A stretch of 64,000 nucleotides of DNA from a virus, in the IMG/VR virus record IMGVR_UViG_3300048672_000386, positions 1 through 64,000 of that record, one strand, 5' to 3'. This document shows positions 1-9,653 of this stretch, one piece after another. Numbering within the stretch: position 1 is the first letter of the stretch; every line of letters begins with the position of its first letter. The notes beneath the pieces were generated by a model that ran no database searches, had not been told where the DNA came from, and was given only the letters and a program-made list of their open reading frames with translations. Position numbers and translations under genes: made by a program.

Positions 1-49
1 GGTTTTTGGGAGGCTAGCCAAGGGGGCTTGGCTAGGGGGAGGGGGTTTT
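1..49. repeat. Left copy of 49-bp perfect inverted repeat
   Basis: This stretch is the exact reverse complement of 28812-28860 (position 1 pairs with 28860, 49 with 28812; base 50 is the first mismatch). It starts directly at the stop codon of the leftmost tail gene. It contains a 9-bp hairpin (CTAGCCAAG / CTTGGCTAG around a 4-nt loop) and four G-runs on the plus strand, so it could fold as a hairpin or G-quadruplex. Because the window begins at base 1 of the repeat, its true outer edge is not visible. It could be a terminator, recombination site or packaging-related site. Confidence 0.9.
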
Positions 50-1403
50 AGGGGAGTTTTGTTATGCTGAGGTTATCCATATAACCAGTAAAAAGTAAAG
101 GTGTAACATTTAACAAAGACTTTCCAAGATAAGGAGAACCAGAAGTGGTGTTAATATTACCAGTATAGCTAGTTGTTGCTACGGTACTACCATCAATTTG
201 CAAAGTTACCTGTTTCGTAGTTGTATTTACAGTAAAGCCAACAGTATATTTAGTTTCCAAGTTAAAGTTTTGGTCATAAAAGAGATAATAAGCAGTATTC
301 CCTACATAAAAAAACAAATTCAAACGTGTAAAAGAAGTCGAAGTTCCGCTTAGTTCAAACCTATAGCTCTTACCAGTGTTATTACTACTTCCAGCAGTTT
401 GTTTAGATATAATAGCAGAAACATAGTAACCACCAGAGTTTGCTGCATAATCTGTTATGTAAATATCTGTTGTAAAAATATAAGTGTTTGTTACATTTAA
501 CTTATCAAGAGTATCATTGATTAACATAGCATCACTGGTACTTCTACTGAATTTTAATGCCCCAGTACCAGAAGAAGACCAATCAGTAGTTCTGCCAGCA
601 GAACCTTCCATTACTATAGGTATATTAAACCCAGAAGTATCAACTATAGGTGAACTTTCACCAAGTAATTCCAACATTATTGTATTATTTAACAATGTTA
701 TGACTGCACTTGTTGTAAGTACATCCCCAAGTAGGTTTCTTAGCTCTATTTGGAACGTCTCAGAACTTTCAACTAGGTAATCTCTTGGAAAAGTTAAAGT
801 AAAAGTACCTGAATTACTCATTAGTATGATAGTACCATTAGCAGGTAGGGCTTCTCCTGCGGTAGTATCTATATTGATAATATGGTAGGTAACTGGAGTT
901 TCATCTGGTACATTGGTTGTTGTTATTGTAACTACTAAACTGCCACCTTCTGTAACAGTTAAAAAAGCAGGTGTTAATTCAAAGGTTTGAACAGGAGGTA
1001 CTATTGGTGGTATTCTAGCAATACCTGTCAAACATTGTCCTTCCAATAAATCAAAGCTTAAGTCAAAGACTCTAACTTTGCTAATTCCATTCTCTATTTT
1101 AAAATACCAATCCTTAGTCCATGTAGTAGGTTTTCTAAAAACATTATCTACTAAGTCTAAAGGGGATTTAAACTTAATAACATCACCTATATATTGAATA
1201 CTAAATAAAGTTTCAATAGCTAAAAGTTCTGCCTCTGTTAGTCCAATATACTTTAAGGAATAAGAGATACTTTTATTGTCCAAGCCAACCCCTATCTTTC
1301 TAAGATACTGGTTATTAGCTTTACAGAGTTGTGTAGTAAAGCTAACTTGCTTGGTGTAGTTTCCAGAAAGTTTCTCTACATAAGGTAAAATACTTACCGT
1401 CAT
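48..1403 (-). CDS. gpM-like minor tail protein fused to Calx-beta-like and lectin-like domains
   Basis: The 451-residue product has three parts. Residues 1 to about 120 resemble lambda minor tail protein M (the pattern around 'LTEAELLAIETLF' followed by a beta-rich part with W and F). Residues about 140-235 look like a Calx-beta-type beta sandwich ('VTEGGSLVVTI...SSETFQIEL'). Residues about 260-451 look like a LamG/concanavalin-type sandwich ('YTVGFTVNTTTKQVTLQIDG'). It follows the tape measure and another gpM-like gene, overlapping the latter by ATGA with an AGGAG ribosome site. Lambda gpM is only about 110 residues, so the C-terminal 330 are an addition, probably surface-exposed glycan binding. 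Domain names are from pattern only. Confidence 0.75.
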   Translation of the reverse strand: MTVSILPYVEKLSGNYTKQVSFTTQLCKANNQYLRKIGVGLDNKSISYSLKYIGLTEAELLAIETLFSIQYIGDVIKFKSPLDLVDNVFRKPTTWTKDWYFKIENGISKVRVFDLSFDLLEGQCLTGIARIPPIVPPVQTFELTPAFLTVTEGGSLVVTITTTNVPDETPVTYHIINIDTTAGEALPANGTIILMSNSGTFTLTFPRDYLVESSETFQIELRNLLGDVLTTSAVITLLNNTIMLELLGESSPIVDTSGFNIPIVMEGSAGRTTDWSSSGTGALKFSRSTSDAMLINDTLDKLNVTNTYIFTTDIYITDYAANSGGYYVSAIISKQTAGSSNNTGKSYRFELSGTSTSFTRLNLFFYVGNTAYYLFYDQNFNLETKYTVGFTVNTTTKQVTLQIDGSTVATTSYTGNINTTSGSPYLGKSLLNVTPLLFTGYMDNLSITKLP

Positions 1404-1714
1404 TGTATTCTCCTAAAAGAAGCTTTGATAATAGGCTTGTTTGCTTGAACTTCTACTGTGTAACCGTCCTCAAGACTATAAACACCTAGTAAATAGCTAA
1501 ATCTCTCAGTACCTTTTGAACTTAGTAAGCTTGTTTCGATAGTTTGAACATCTACATAACTAAGATTACCCCAAGTAAACTGACAAATCTCACCAATACT
1601 GTGTGGATTGATACTAGAAACATCTTTAGCTATATTTCCAAAAGTAATAACATCAACTGTTACAGAGGAACTTAGGTTTGTTAGAATCTTACAAGGTAAA
1701 GGCATGGCAATCAT
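1400..1714 (-). CDS. gpM-like minor tail protein (short)
   Basis: A 104-residue beta-rich protein between the tape measure and the gpM-lectin fusion. Its C-terminal half ('FTWGNLSYVDVQTIETSLL...ERFSYLL') has the same layout as the gpM family, so it is probably a second gpM-type tail-tip protein. The start has a GGGAG ribosome site, the tape-measure stop lies just upstream, and its own stop overlaps the next start. The gpM assignment is inferred from position and pattern. Confidence 0.6.
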   Translation of the reverse strand: MIAMPLPCKILTNLSSSVTVDVITFGNIAKDVSSINPHSIGEICQFTWGNLSYVDVQTIETSLLSSKGTERFSYLLGVYSLEDGYTVEVQANKPIIKASFRRIQ

Positions 1715-1716
1715 AG

Positions 1717-4700
1717 TTATCTCCCACCTGTTTTGTGTTTGTTATACATATTAACTTGTTTCTTGGCTTCTTCTCTGGCTATAGCTTTAACAATCTCAAC
1801 ACTAACATCTTGTCCGAATTGCTTTGGGTTCTTTGTACCTTCTGGAACAGTTATGTTTATGTTAGTTATGTTAGAGGTCTTTGAACCTTTCGCACTACTA
1901 GCACTAGAAGAACTTCCTCCAACTAAACCTCCAGTTGCATAGTTCTGTTTATTCATTGTATCAAGGTTGTCAAGACCAAGTTGTGCTACTTGTTCAGGTG
2001 ATATAACAACTTCCCCATGACTTAGGTTGATTAAGCGGTTCTTCTTAGCCTTAGTAGAAGCTTTAGCATTAAGGACATAGCTTCCAATAGGTACAACTTT
2101 TGGAATACTATCAGAAGTTCCAGTGCCAGTACCACGGATTTCACCTCCACTAGCAAAGTTTGTAATACTACCACCTTTAGCAAAGAGAGGTGAACCACCA
2201 CCACCTCCTACATCAATAGCGGAAGTAGCGGCACTTCCAAAACCACCTCCAAAACTTCCTGTTATCATACTCATAATACCTTTGACCATCTGAACCTTAA
2301 GTTCATTCATAAGTATTTCTTGTACCATCTTAGCAAAGTCGATAGCAATTCCTTTGAAAGCCTGTTTAACAGTTTCAGCTCCTTGAGTCCATTGTATAAA
2401 GTGGTCACTAATTGAGTTAATAGTATCCGCAGTAGCTTGATTAATTACAGCATCTTTAGCCATAGCTAAATCATTCATTGCAGTAGTAGTTTGTTCTATC
2501 TGTGTTTGAAGCTTATACCACTCGTTAGTACCTTCTTGTCCTAACTGTTGTTTCTTGTAAGCTTCAATTTGTGATAAGAAGTTAGCTTGTTTAACGCCAT
2601 AATTGTTTCTTGCAGTTTCCTCAGTAGCCATAGTTCCTATGAAGTTACCACTAATACCCATTCTTGAAGCTTGATTAGCCATAAGATTAGCACTAGCAGC
2701 ATCAGAATAACCTTGATAAGTAGAAGTTGTTTCTTCTATCTTTGCAGTTTTGGCTTTCATTAGCTCAATTTGATTAAGTTGAGCAAGTTGTTTCTCTGTT
2801 AAAGCTATGAGTTTGGTCTTTTCAGCTACTTCTTCCTTAGAAAGTCCACTGCTATTGGCTTCTAACTTAAGTTTCTCAGTAGCAAGTAACTTAAGTGTTT
2901 CCTCTTGGCTAAGCTGTTGTTTGGTAGCGAGCGTTTTCTCATTAAGAATACCAAGACTATCTTCTAAAGAACTTTGAATCTCAAATTGTTTTCTAGCAAG
3001 TGCATCTTGTAATGGTATAACATTGTTAATAGCAATAGCTGTCTTATCTTTAAGAGTCTCAGCACTTATGCTTGCACGTTCTTTCTCTAAGTTAAGAATT
3101 TCTGTTTGTAAGCTAGACTTAGTAGCTTGGTTTGCTGTTCTAAGGATAGTCTCTTTTGCATTAGCAACAAGTTGGTCTATCTGTGAAACAAGTTCTGGGT
3201 TAATAGTAGCATTAACCTCAGCAGTCTTAGCTAATCGTTCTTTGTCAGAAAGTGGGAAAGTAAGGTTGTCTAATTTAGCTAGTTCAGTTTCTTTTTGCGT
3301 TTTAAGAAGTTCAAAAGTTCCTGTTAGTTTAGCCTTTGAGTCCTCCAAAGATTTTATTAACTCATCGGACGCTGTAGCTATATCGGTATTTTTCTGGTTA
3401 ATAGCGTCTTCTTGTATCTTAGCCTTTTTAACTGCAATTTCTTCCAGTGTCTTAGCGGTAGCGTCTTCTGTTTTATATTCACCAGATTTAATAGAAGATG
3501 CAGAAGGACTATATAAAGCATGAACCTTATTAACATAGTCTTTAGTTTCTGCATAAGGAGGGACTTGATAATTATGTCTTTTAACTGCATTAGCTCCAGC
3601 ATTATAGCCTGCTGCTATTAAGTCAACATCTCCATTAAACTGTTTAGAGAGTTGTCCTAGTAGTTTTATACCGCCTTCTATATTCTGTGCAACATTATTA
3701 ACATCTTTTACACCCATAGCCTGTGCTGTAGTAGGAATAAGCTGCATAAGTCCACCAGCACCAGCAGAACTTACTAGACCATTAACTCCATGAGACTCTA
3801 TAGCCATTATAGTCTTAGCTAAGTTAGGGTCTACTTTATATTGAGCAGAAAACAGTCTTATTAAGTTATCATACTTAGCTGTATTCTCATATCCTTTAGC
3901 TAAACTAGCTTCAACTTTAGCACTTAAAGCAGAAGATACAAACGTAGATTGTACTGGTATCTTTTGTTCAAACTTAAGTCCAGCTAAATCAATTGGAGTT
4001 TGTCTAGTCATTACAGAAGAAGTATCGACAGGCTTAGGCATTCTAGCTAACATTTCTTCAAAGATTCTTTTCTCTTCTATAGCTAGGTCATTAGTTTTAA
4101 TAACTCCATCTGATACTTGATTTATAGCAGCAGTATGTGCATCCATCTTAGCTTCATATAACTTCCAAGTATCTACTGTTCGTTTAGTTGCTTCTGTAAT
4201 AGCTTTCTCAGAAACATCTTCAATCTTCTTAAATCCGTGGTCTAAATGAGTTGCATTATACTGTTCTCTAGCTGTATTAATAATATTAGGGTCTAAAGTA
4301 CCAGACTCTAAGGCTTTACTAGCTTCCGCAGTAGTCTTAAAAGCCTTAGAGTCTACTAAAGCTTGTGGCATTTCTTGTTTAAATTTTTGCAAAGTTCCTA
4401 GTTTTAAATAAGCATCATTATAAGCATTAGCTTCCTTAGAGTTAGCCACTAACCGCTCACTAAGTGCTTCTTCTTTCTTAGCTTTTTCTTCTAGTGCTTG
4501 TAGTTCTTTCTTAGCGGTCTCTTCTTTTAATCGACTAATCTTACGTTGAACCTCATGTTGTTGTTTCATAGATTCAAGAGCAGTAATACTTCCAAGTTTC
4601 TCTCTTGCTTGTATCTTAGCTATTTCCGTGTTTTGATTGGCAGTATCTATATCAAGTTGGCTTTGAAGTTTTTGATTAAATCTACTGAATTCAGCTTCAA

Positions 4701-7700
4701 TCCTTCCTAGTGCAGTTGTAATACTTTTATTCATTCCAGCCATAGTTTCATCAACTACTCCAGAAGTTCCAGCTAATAAGGCTTCTTTAACTCTTTCATT
4801 TAGAGCTTCTGTTTGACGGACGGCTTCTTCTTCTGCGGATTTAACAATTATTCTTCTAGCCTCTTCTTGTTTACTAGCATCGTATAAACCTTGAATATTT
4901 CTAGCTTGTGCTGGAAACAAGGCTTCAACTTGAGTAAGCATAGCATTTTCCCAAAAAGGTGTGTTACCTTCTTTTGGTTTGTTTCCTAAACCCGTTATAA
5001 AGTTCTTAGAAGATTCATCTGGTTTTAATTTCGGTATTAAGTCTTTAAGTTTTTCTAATTTAGCTATTAATAAATCCCAACCAGCTAGAACTGTACCACC
5101 AAGAGTAATACTTTTTTTAACATCTATTGCAGTTCCGTTTAATTGATTTAAGGAAGATTTAACTGTAACAGTACCGACTTCTAAGTCTTTCAGAACCATT
5201 ACAGCAGTTCCAAGTATAGCAACTAACTTAACCCAAGGGGGTAGCAAAGTTATTGTACTTGTAGCAAATATTTTCATATTAGACCAGATACTTAGTCCAG
5301 CTAGACTAGCACTAGCAGCTTCTAAAGTAACCATACCAGCAGAAGCCATCATAGCCGCATTTCTAGCCACTAATAAGGCTTTAGTTGCCACACTTAGTTG
5401 AGTTACTAAAGCTATGCCAAGTGCAGAACCTAGTATAGTAGTAGTATTAACTAATAGTGTCATGTTTTCTTTCAAGAATATTAAAGCATTGGTAGCTATA
5501 TCTAAACCACCTTTGATTCCACCTTTAGACTCCTCATATATTTTGTTTGCAAAGTTAGTCCAAGCAGTTGATAATCTTTGAATATGGGCATTAACACCTT
5601 GACTTGCATATTCCAAACTAGCAGGGTCAGCAAACATAGCAGCATAAGTTCTTGAGAAGTTAAGAAGAGTCTCCTTTGGAACTACTAAACCTTTCTTCAT
5701 ATCATCCATTAACTGTCTAGTAGTCTTACCCATACTAAGTGCAAAGATATTAACAGCAGCAGGTAACTGATTACCTAATTGACGTTTAAGTTCTTCCATC
5801 ATAACTTGATTCTTTGCATACATTTGGTTCAATGCAGTAAAGGCACTTTTCATCTTATCGGCTGGAAGATGCAATACCATACCAGCCTTTGAAATATTAG
5901 CAAAGATTTCTTGAATGTTCTCTACTTTCTCTCCTGAGAACTTAGCACTTGCGGCAAAGTCTACGAAACTTGAACGGAGTGTGTCGATACTTATACCAGC
6001 CGATTGGGCTAAGTCGTCTAGGAACTTTAATTCTTGATTAACCTTAGTAGTTACACTGAATACTGCTTTTAATGTTGCATAGGTAGTTTCAAATTGTAAA
6101 CCCGCCTCTGGAACACTACGCATTGCGTTTGTGAAAGTATTAACAGCGGCGTTGATAAGTTTATAACCAACAACTAGGTCAAAGATACGTTCTAGGAAAG
6201 GTTTGTGAACTTGGTCTAGTTGGTGAACTCCTTTAGTTAGCTTTTCTATCTCTCCTAGGGCTTTTTGTGCGGCATCACGTTGTTTAAGTAGTGCAGCCTC
6301 TCCTATTAAGAAACCAGCCCGCATCCTAGCTAAACCTGCTTGGTCTAGTTTAGGGTCAAGCAGTTTATTCTGAAACTTTTGAACTAACTTATCATAAGCC
6401 TTCCCAATATCCTCTAGTTGGAAACGAATCTTCTGTCCTTGCACGGCATCCGTAGAAGCTCCAGAAGCTTTCATTTGGTTAAGAGTTCCTGTGCGTTCAA
6501 AACCGACTTGTTTACCAACTACATAACTAGAACCTTTAGCTTGTAATCTTTCCAAAGCTTTAAGTTGTGCTTCGTAAGTTCTAACAGCCGCGTTACCTTG
6601 TGTAACTGCTGCTTGCATAGCCGCTTGTACTTGTGTTTGATAAGCTAACCAAGCAGAAGTAAGTCTTTGAACATAGTTAATGCCAGCTTGGGTTGTAGGA
6701 GCAGAATCTCTTTGAGCTACATACTTGGCATAACCTTCTGTAAGGAGTCTATTAAGGTTAAGTTCCTTCTGTCTTTCAGCCGCCGCTTGTTTAAGTGCAG
6801 GACTTAAATCATTATAAGCTTTTCGTAAACGGTTTCTTTCTTCAAGTTCTGCTTTAATAGCATTAACATTATTAAGAGTATCAAATTGTGCTTGCGTAAC
6901 ACCTCTTCTATAGTCTTGTATAGCTATAAGAAGGTTTTGATAACCTTGCCAAGCTAATGTTGTTGCTTGCTGTAATGTATTAAAGATATTAATAATACCA
7001 GCAATACCCATACTAGCAGTTTGTAACTGTCCAAGATTAACAGTTAAAGTATGTGTAGCATTATTCAATAAGTTAATAGCATTAGCAGAAGCAGCTAAGG
7101 CAGTTGGGGATAAGACACCAGCAGGTATCGCAACTAACTGGGTAATCAAACCATGTAAAGCATTTTGCATAGCTGTTAGTTGTGCAGTTGCATTAACTGT
7201 TTGTGTTCCTAAACTATTAATAAAGTTAGTTGGGTTAGCTACTACTTGGCTTATTGGTGTTGTTGCACCTACGTTCGGGGCTTGTATATTCTTTGGAACT
7301 GTAGCAAGAGCAGTCTTACTAGCTTGTGTAATTTGTTGGCTTGAAAGTTTAGCTTGGGCAACAGCTTGTTGCGTAGCTTGTCTAGCCGCCGCCGCAGCTT
7401 GTTGGTTTGCTAGTTTATTAGCAGCCGCTTGGGCATTTATGTTAGCTTGTAACTGCGCTAGGATAGCTTTACTATTAGCTTGTGCTTGTTTAATTTGATT
7501 AGCAGAAGCTTGTGCTTGTTGAGTAGCTTGTTGTTTATGAAAGTTAGCACTTTGGGTATTTATATTAGCTTGGAGTTTAGCAATAATACTTGCGCTAGTT
7601 TGAGAAGCTTTCATCTGGGCTTTAACTTGAGCAGCTTTATTAGCATCCCAAACTTTATTTAAGGCATTAGCTTGGATATGCAAAGCTTCTATATCCTTTT

Positions 7701-8328
7701 TAATTCTTTGTACATTAGTTTCAAGAATCTTAACTTCACTTGCAGTAAGAATATCAGAAGCTTTCCAAGTTTTAGGCTTAGTACCTGATATTAAATAAGA
7801 AGGATGTACTAGATTATACCCAGAAGAAGGTTCATTAGCTTTTTGTTTGTATCTGATTGCGTCATTTATTGTTTCTATTCTATAGAAAATCTTTTCCATG
7901 CTATCAGCTAAACCTTTATACTTAGCTATTTGCTTATCTAGTACGGATAAGCCCTCACCTATCTGTAGAGAACCTTTAGCAGAACCTTGTAAAATGGCAG
8001 ATTTGCGTAAAGATTCTAAGGCTGTTCTTTCAGCCTCTAGTTTTTTAACTAGCCCAGAGGATAGTGAAGCTCTAGTTGCATAATCACTTAAAGTAGTTTC
8101 TTTCAAAGTTTGCATAGCGTTAGCTAATTCTAAGACTTTCTGGTTAGCACTAGCAGTACCACCAAAAGCTTTATTAAGCCAAGAACTTTCCCCAATCTTT
8201 CCTAAGTCAGTTGCTAGAACGTGTAGATTCTTATTAAGTACAGCTTCAACTTCTTGTACCTTTTTAAAACCTTCTGTTACTTTGGTAACATCCAAAGCTA
8301 GTACATAGGTTATTTTAGACTCAGCCAT
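1717..8328 (-). CDS. Tail tape measure protein with lytic transglycosylase domain
   Basis: A 2203-residue protein counted from the ATG (MAESKIT...), which has a TTGGAG ribosome site; a TTG 15 nt upstream is less likely. The N-terminal 450 residues are Ala/Gln-rich coiled coil ('AQAKLSSQQITQA'). A tape-measure core domain with membrane-like segments follows at about 730-1080. A soluble lytic transglycosylase domain sits at about 1490-1600, with likely catalytic Glu1511 in 'IMAIESHG', then 'GLMQLIPTTAQAMG' and 'GYNAG'. Long coiled coils and a Gly-rich tail end the protein. It would set tail length and open peptidoglycan during DNA entry. It is far longer than lambda gpH (853 aa), predicting an unusually long tail. 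Confidence 0.93.
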   Translation of the reverse strand: MAESKITYVLALDVTKVTEGFKKVQEVEAVLNKNLHVLATDLGKIGESSWLNKAFGGTASANQKVLELANAMQTLKETTLSDYATRASLSSGLVKKLEAERTALESLRKSAILQGSAKGSLQIGEGLSVLDKQIAKYKGLADSMEKIFYRIETINDAIRYKQKANEPSSGYNLVHPSYLISGTKPKTWKASDILTASEVKILETNVQRIKKDIEALHIQANALNKVWDANKAAQVKAQMKASQTSASIIAKLQANINTQSANFHKQQATQQAQASANQIKQAQANSKAILAQLQANINAQAAANKLANQQAAAAARQATQQAVAQAKLSSQQITQASKTALATVPKNIQAPNVGATTPISQVVANPTNFINSLGTQTVNATAQLTAMQNALHGLITQLVAIPAGVLSPTALAASANAINLLNNATHTLTVNLGQLQTASMGIAGIINIFNTLQQATTLAWQGYQNLLIAIQDYRRGVTQAQFDTLNNVNAIKAELEERNRLRKAYNDLSPALKQAAAERQKELNLNRLLTEGYAKYVAQRDSAPTTQAGINYVQRLTSAWLAYQTQVQAAMQAAVTQGNAAVRTYEAQLKALERLQAKGSSYVVGKQVGFERTGTLNQMKASGASTDAVQGQKIRFQLEDIGKAYDKLVQKFQNKLLDPKLDQAGLARMRAGFLIGEAALLKQRDAAQKALGEIEKLTKGVHQLDQVHKPFLERIFDLVVGYKLINAAVNTFTNAMRSVPEAGLQFETTYATLKAVFSVTTKVNQELKFLDDLAQSAGISIDTLRSSFVDFAASAKFSGEKVENIQEIFANISKAGMVLHLPADKMKSAFTALNQMYAKNQVMMEELKRQLGNQLPAAVNIFALSMGKTTRQLMDDMKKGLVVPKETLLNFSRTYAAMFADPASLEYASQGVNAHIQRLSTAWTNFANKIYEESKGGIKGGLDIATNALIFLKENMTLLVNTTTILGSALGIALVTQLSVATKALLVARNAAMMASAGMVTLEAASASLAGLSIWSNMKIFATSTITLLPPWVKLVAILGTAVMVLKDLEVGTVTVKSSLNQLNGTAIDVKKSITLGGTVLAGWDLLIAKLEKLKDLIPKLKPDESSKNFITGLGNKPKEGNTPFWENAMLTQVEALFPAQARNIQGLYDASKQEEARRIIVKSAEEEAVRQTEALNERVKEALLAGTSGVVDETMAGMNKSITTALGRIEAEFSRFNQKLQSQLDIDTANQNTEIAKIQAREKLGSITALESMKQQHEVQRKISRLKEETAKKELQALEEKAKKEEALSERLVANSKEANAYNDAYLKLGTLQKFKQEMPQALVDSKAFKTTAEASKALESGTLDPNIINTAREQYNATHLDHGFKKIEDVSEKAITEATKRTVDTWKLYEAKMDAHTAAINQVSDGVIKTNDLAIEEKRIFEEMLARMPKPVDTSSVMTRQTPIDLAGLKFEQKIPVQSTFVSSALSAKVEASLAKGYENTAKYDNLIRLFSAQYKVDPNLAKTIMAIESHGVNGLVSSAGAGGLMQLIPTTAQAMGVKDVNNVAQNIEGGIKLLGQLSKQFNGDVDLIAAGYNAGANAVKRHNYQVPPYAETKDYVNKVHALYSPSASSIKSGEYKTEDATAKTLEEIAVKKAKIQEDAINQKNTDIATASDELIKSLEDSKAKLTGTFELLKTQKETELAKLDNLTFPLSDKERLAKTAEVNATINPELVSQIDQLVANAKETILRTANQATKSSLQTEILNLEKERASISAETLKDKTAIAINNVIPLQDALARKQFEIQSSLEDSLGILNEKTLATKQQLSQEETLKLLATEKLKLEANSSGLSKEEVAEKTKLIALTEKQLAQLNQIELMKAKTAKIEETTSTYQGYSDAASANLMANQASRMGISGNFIGTMATEETARNNYGVKQANFLSQIEAYKKQQLGQEGTNEWYKLQTQIEQTTTAMNDLAMAKDAVINQATADTINSISDHFIQWTQGAETVKQAFKGIAIDFAKMVQEILMNELKVQMVKGIMSMITGSFGGGFGSAATSAIDVGGGGGSPLFAKGGSITNFASGGEIRGTGTGTSDSIPKVVPIGSYVLNAKASTKAKKNRLINLSHGEVVISPEQVAQLGLDNLDTMNKQNYATGGLVGGSSSSASSAKGSKTSNITNINITVPEGTKNPKQFGQDVSVEIVKAIAREEAKKQVNMYNKHKTGGR

Positions 8329-8357
8329 AATAAAGAACTCCAAAAGGTTTTAAAAAG

Positions 8358-8377
8358 AGGGGTAGTTTCCTACCCCT
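8358..8377 (-). terminator. Intrinsic terminator before the tape measure gene
   Basis: On the minus strand an 8-bp stem (AGGGGTAG / CTACCCCT, loop GAAA) is followed by CTTTTTAAAA. It lies between the tail-chaperone-like gene and the tape measure, so it would reduce tape-measure expression relative to upstream capsid and tube genes. Confidence 0.8.
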
Positions 8378-8397
8378 TAGTGCATCATGCAAGGAAA

Positions 8398-8841
8398 CTA
8401 GGAATTACTAGCTGTGTTCTGTATAGCTTGTAAGCAAGCGGTACGCAGACTATCTCGATAAGGAAAGCTACTCCATAGCATATCAAAGTATAAATCCAAG
8501 TCACCGTTAGCCCGAACAGAGGGAACTTTGATAGTTTTACCTGAATCATCTTGACCTTTGACATTCTTAAAGTCAACGATATGTTCTTTCACGAAAGCTT
8601 TAACGTCTTCGGCAGAGTTTACTACATCAGATTCCCAGATACTAGAACTACCATCTTTAGTAGCTTCAAGAGTTTGTTGATTAGCCTCTGCAATCTTATC
8701 AAACTTGGCAAGATGCTTGTTGGCTTCTTGGATAGGATAACGCTTAAATTCAATTTGTAGTTGGTCAGTTTTACCAGCCGCATCTTTAACTACGGCATTA
8801 ATAAGGACTGTGGCAGTTTGTAAAGCAAGTTCGTATTTCAT
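8398..8841 (-). CDS. Putative tail assembly chaperone (gpG/T position)
   Basis: A 147-residue protein immediately upstream of the tape measure, the position of lambda G/T. The N-terminus (MKYELALQTATVLINAVVK) gives a beta strand followed by acidic helices, common in tail chaperones. The ATG has a good GGAG ribosome site. No -1 frameshift site joining it to another frame was found, unlike lambda G-T. Assignment is mainly by position. Confidence 0.55.
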   Translation of the reverse strand: MKYELALQTATVLINAVVKDAAGKTDQLQIEFKRYPIQEANKHLAKFDKIAEANQQTLEATKDGSSSIWESDVVNSAEDVKAFVKEHIVDFKNVKGQDDSGKTIKVPSVRANGDLDLYFDMLWSSFPYRDSLRTACLQAIQNTASNS

Positions 8842-8859
8842 TTTGGTATCTCCAAAGGT

Positions 8860-9588
8860 TTATTTTTCAGATTTCATTGATTCATATCCAGCAAACAGCA
8901 AAGATATGAAACTTAAGGTATCACTAATTTTAAGTTTAGCTTCTTTAGCAAGTTCTATGATAACAACTGGATTTATTATTCCCCATTCATTTCTATATAA
9001 CTTTGCAATATTAAACAACTCAAGATAAGGAATATTAGACTTCCAAGCTAAGTCAGGTAAGGTAGAAACAGTTAGTTTTTCTTTAACTACTTCCAAAAGC
9101 TGTTTAACGTCTTCTTCATCAGAAAAGTTCATAAACTCACCAAGTCCTTCTTGTAACATTTTTGTATCTTCCTTTATCTTAGTTTCTAAATCCTGCTTGC
9201 CATAGTCTAGCTCATATTGAAACTTTCCAATTTCAAACAAGTTTTGTTCTTGCAAACTTCTCTTTTGTATATGCCCCATACTTTGAAGAATGACAACATA
9301 GTTAGCTAGAATACTTTTAAAGTAAGGTAAACTACTTAAAAGAGACTTCATGATAGCAGTTTCAAAGCTATTTGTCAAACTCCCTGAACCAAGAGCAACT
9401 TTATCTACATAAACAATGTTACTTAAAAGTATAGAAACTTGTGTTTCATAACTAGACGCAAGTAGTTTTTTAACCATTAGTCTAGCCATAGGTGCATTTA
9501 GTAACTTAAAAGCTACAACAAAGTCAATCTTCCAATTAGCATCTTGTGCGATAAGCGTAACTTCAATAAAATCTGGTACAATTTTCAT
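8860..9588 (-). CDS. Tail-module protein of unknown function, possible chaperone
   Basis: A 242-residue, largely helical protein between the tail tube and the second chaperone-like gene. I do not recognise the family. The start is placed at MKIVPDF because GGGAG lies 6 nt upstream; a longer start (MGDR) has no better site. Its place after the tube gene suggests a tail assembly role, either chaperone 1 or a structural accessory protein. Confidence 0.5.
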   Translation of the reverse strand: MKIVPDFIEVTLIAQDANWKIDFVVAFKLLNAPMARLMVKKLLASSYETQVSILLSNIVYVDKVALGSGSLTNSFETAIMKSLLSSLPYFKSILANYVVILQSMGHIQKRSLQEQNLFEIGKFQYELDYGKQDLETKIKEDTKMLQEGLGEFMNFSDEEDVKQLLEVVKEKLTVSTLPDLAWKSNIPYLELFNIAKLYRNEWGIINPVVIIELAKEAKLKISDTLSFISLLFAGYESMKSEK

Positions 9589-9604
9589 TCTATCTCCCAA
9601 TAAA

Positions 9605-9634
9605 AAGCAGGATAAGCTACCACCTACCCTGCTT
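9605..9634 (-). terminator. Probable terminator downstream of tail tube gene
   Basis: A minus-strand 7-bp stem (AAGCAGG / CCTGCTT) with a 16-nt loop is followed by TTTATT, lying between the tail tube gene and the following tail gene. It would make expression drop after the abundant tube protein. Confidence 0.6.
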
Positions 9635-9653
9635 ATTGTACCACAAAACTAAC

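Noticed and set aside
484-780. Plus-strand 98-codon frame opposite the gpM-lectin gene
   Set aside because: Shadow of the real gene on the other strand; no ribosome site and composition typical of antisense frames. The same applies to the other frames inside the tape measure, tail tube and polymerase genes.
3378-3602. 74-codon minus-strand frame within the tape measure gene
   Set aside because: It lies in another frame inside the transglycosylase region, and is Leu/Lys-rich as expected for an out-of-frame reading of AT-rich DNA. No ribosome site.
8398-9588. Programmed -1 frameshift of lambda G-T type
   Set aside because: The two chaperone-position genes do not overlap (18 nt apart) and I saw no slippery heptamer with an open -1 frame long enough.
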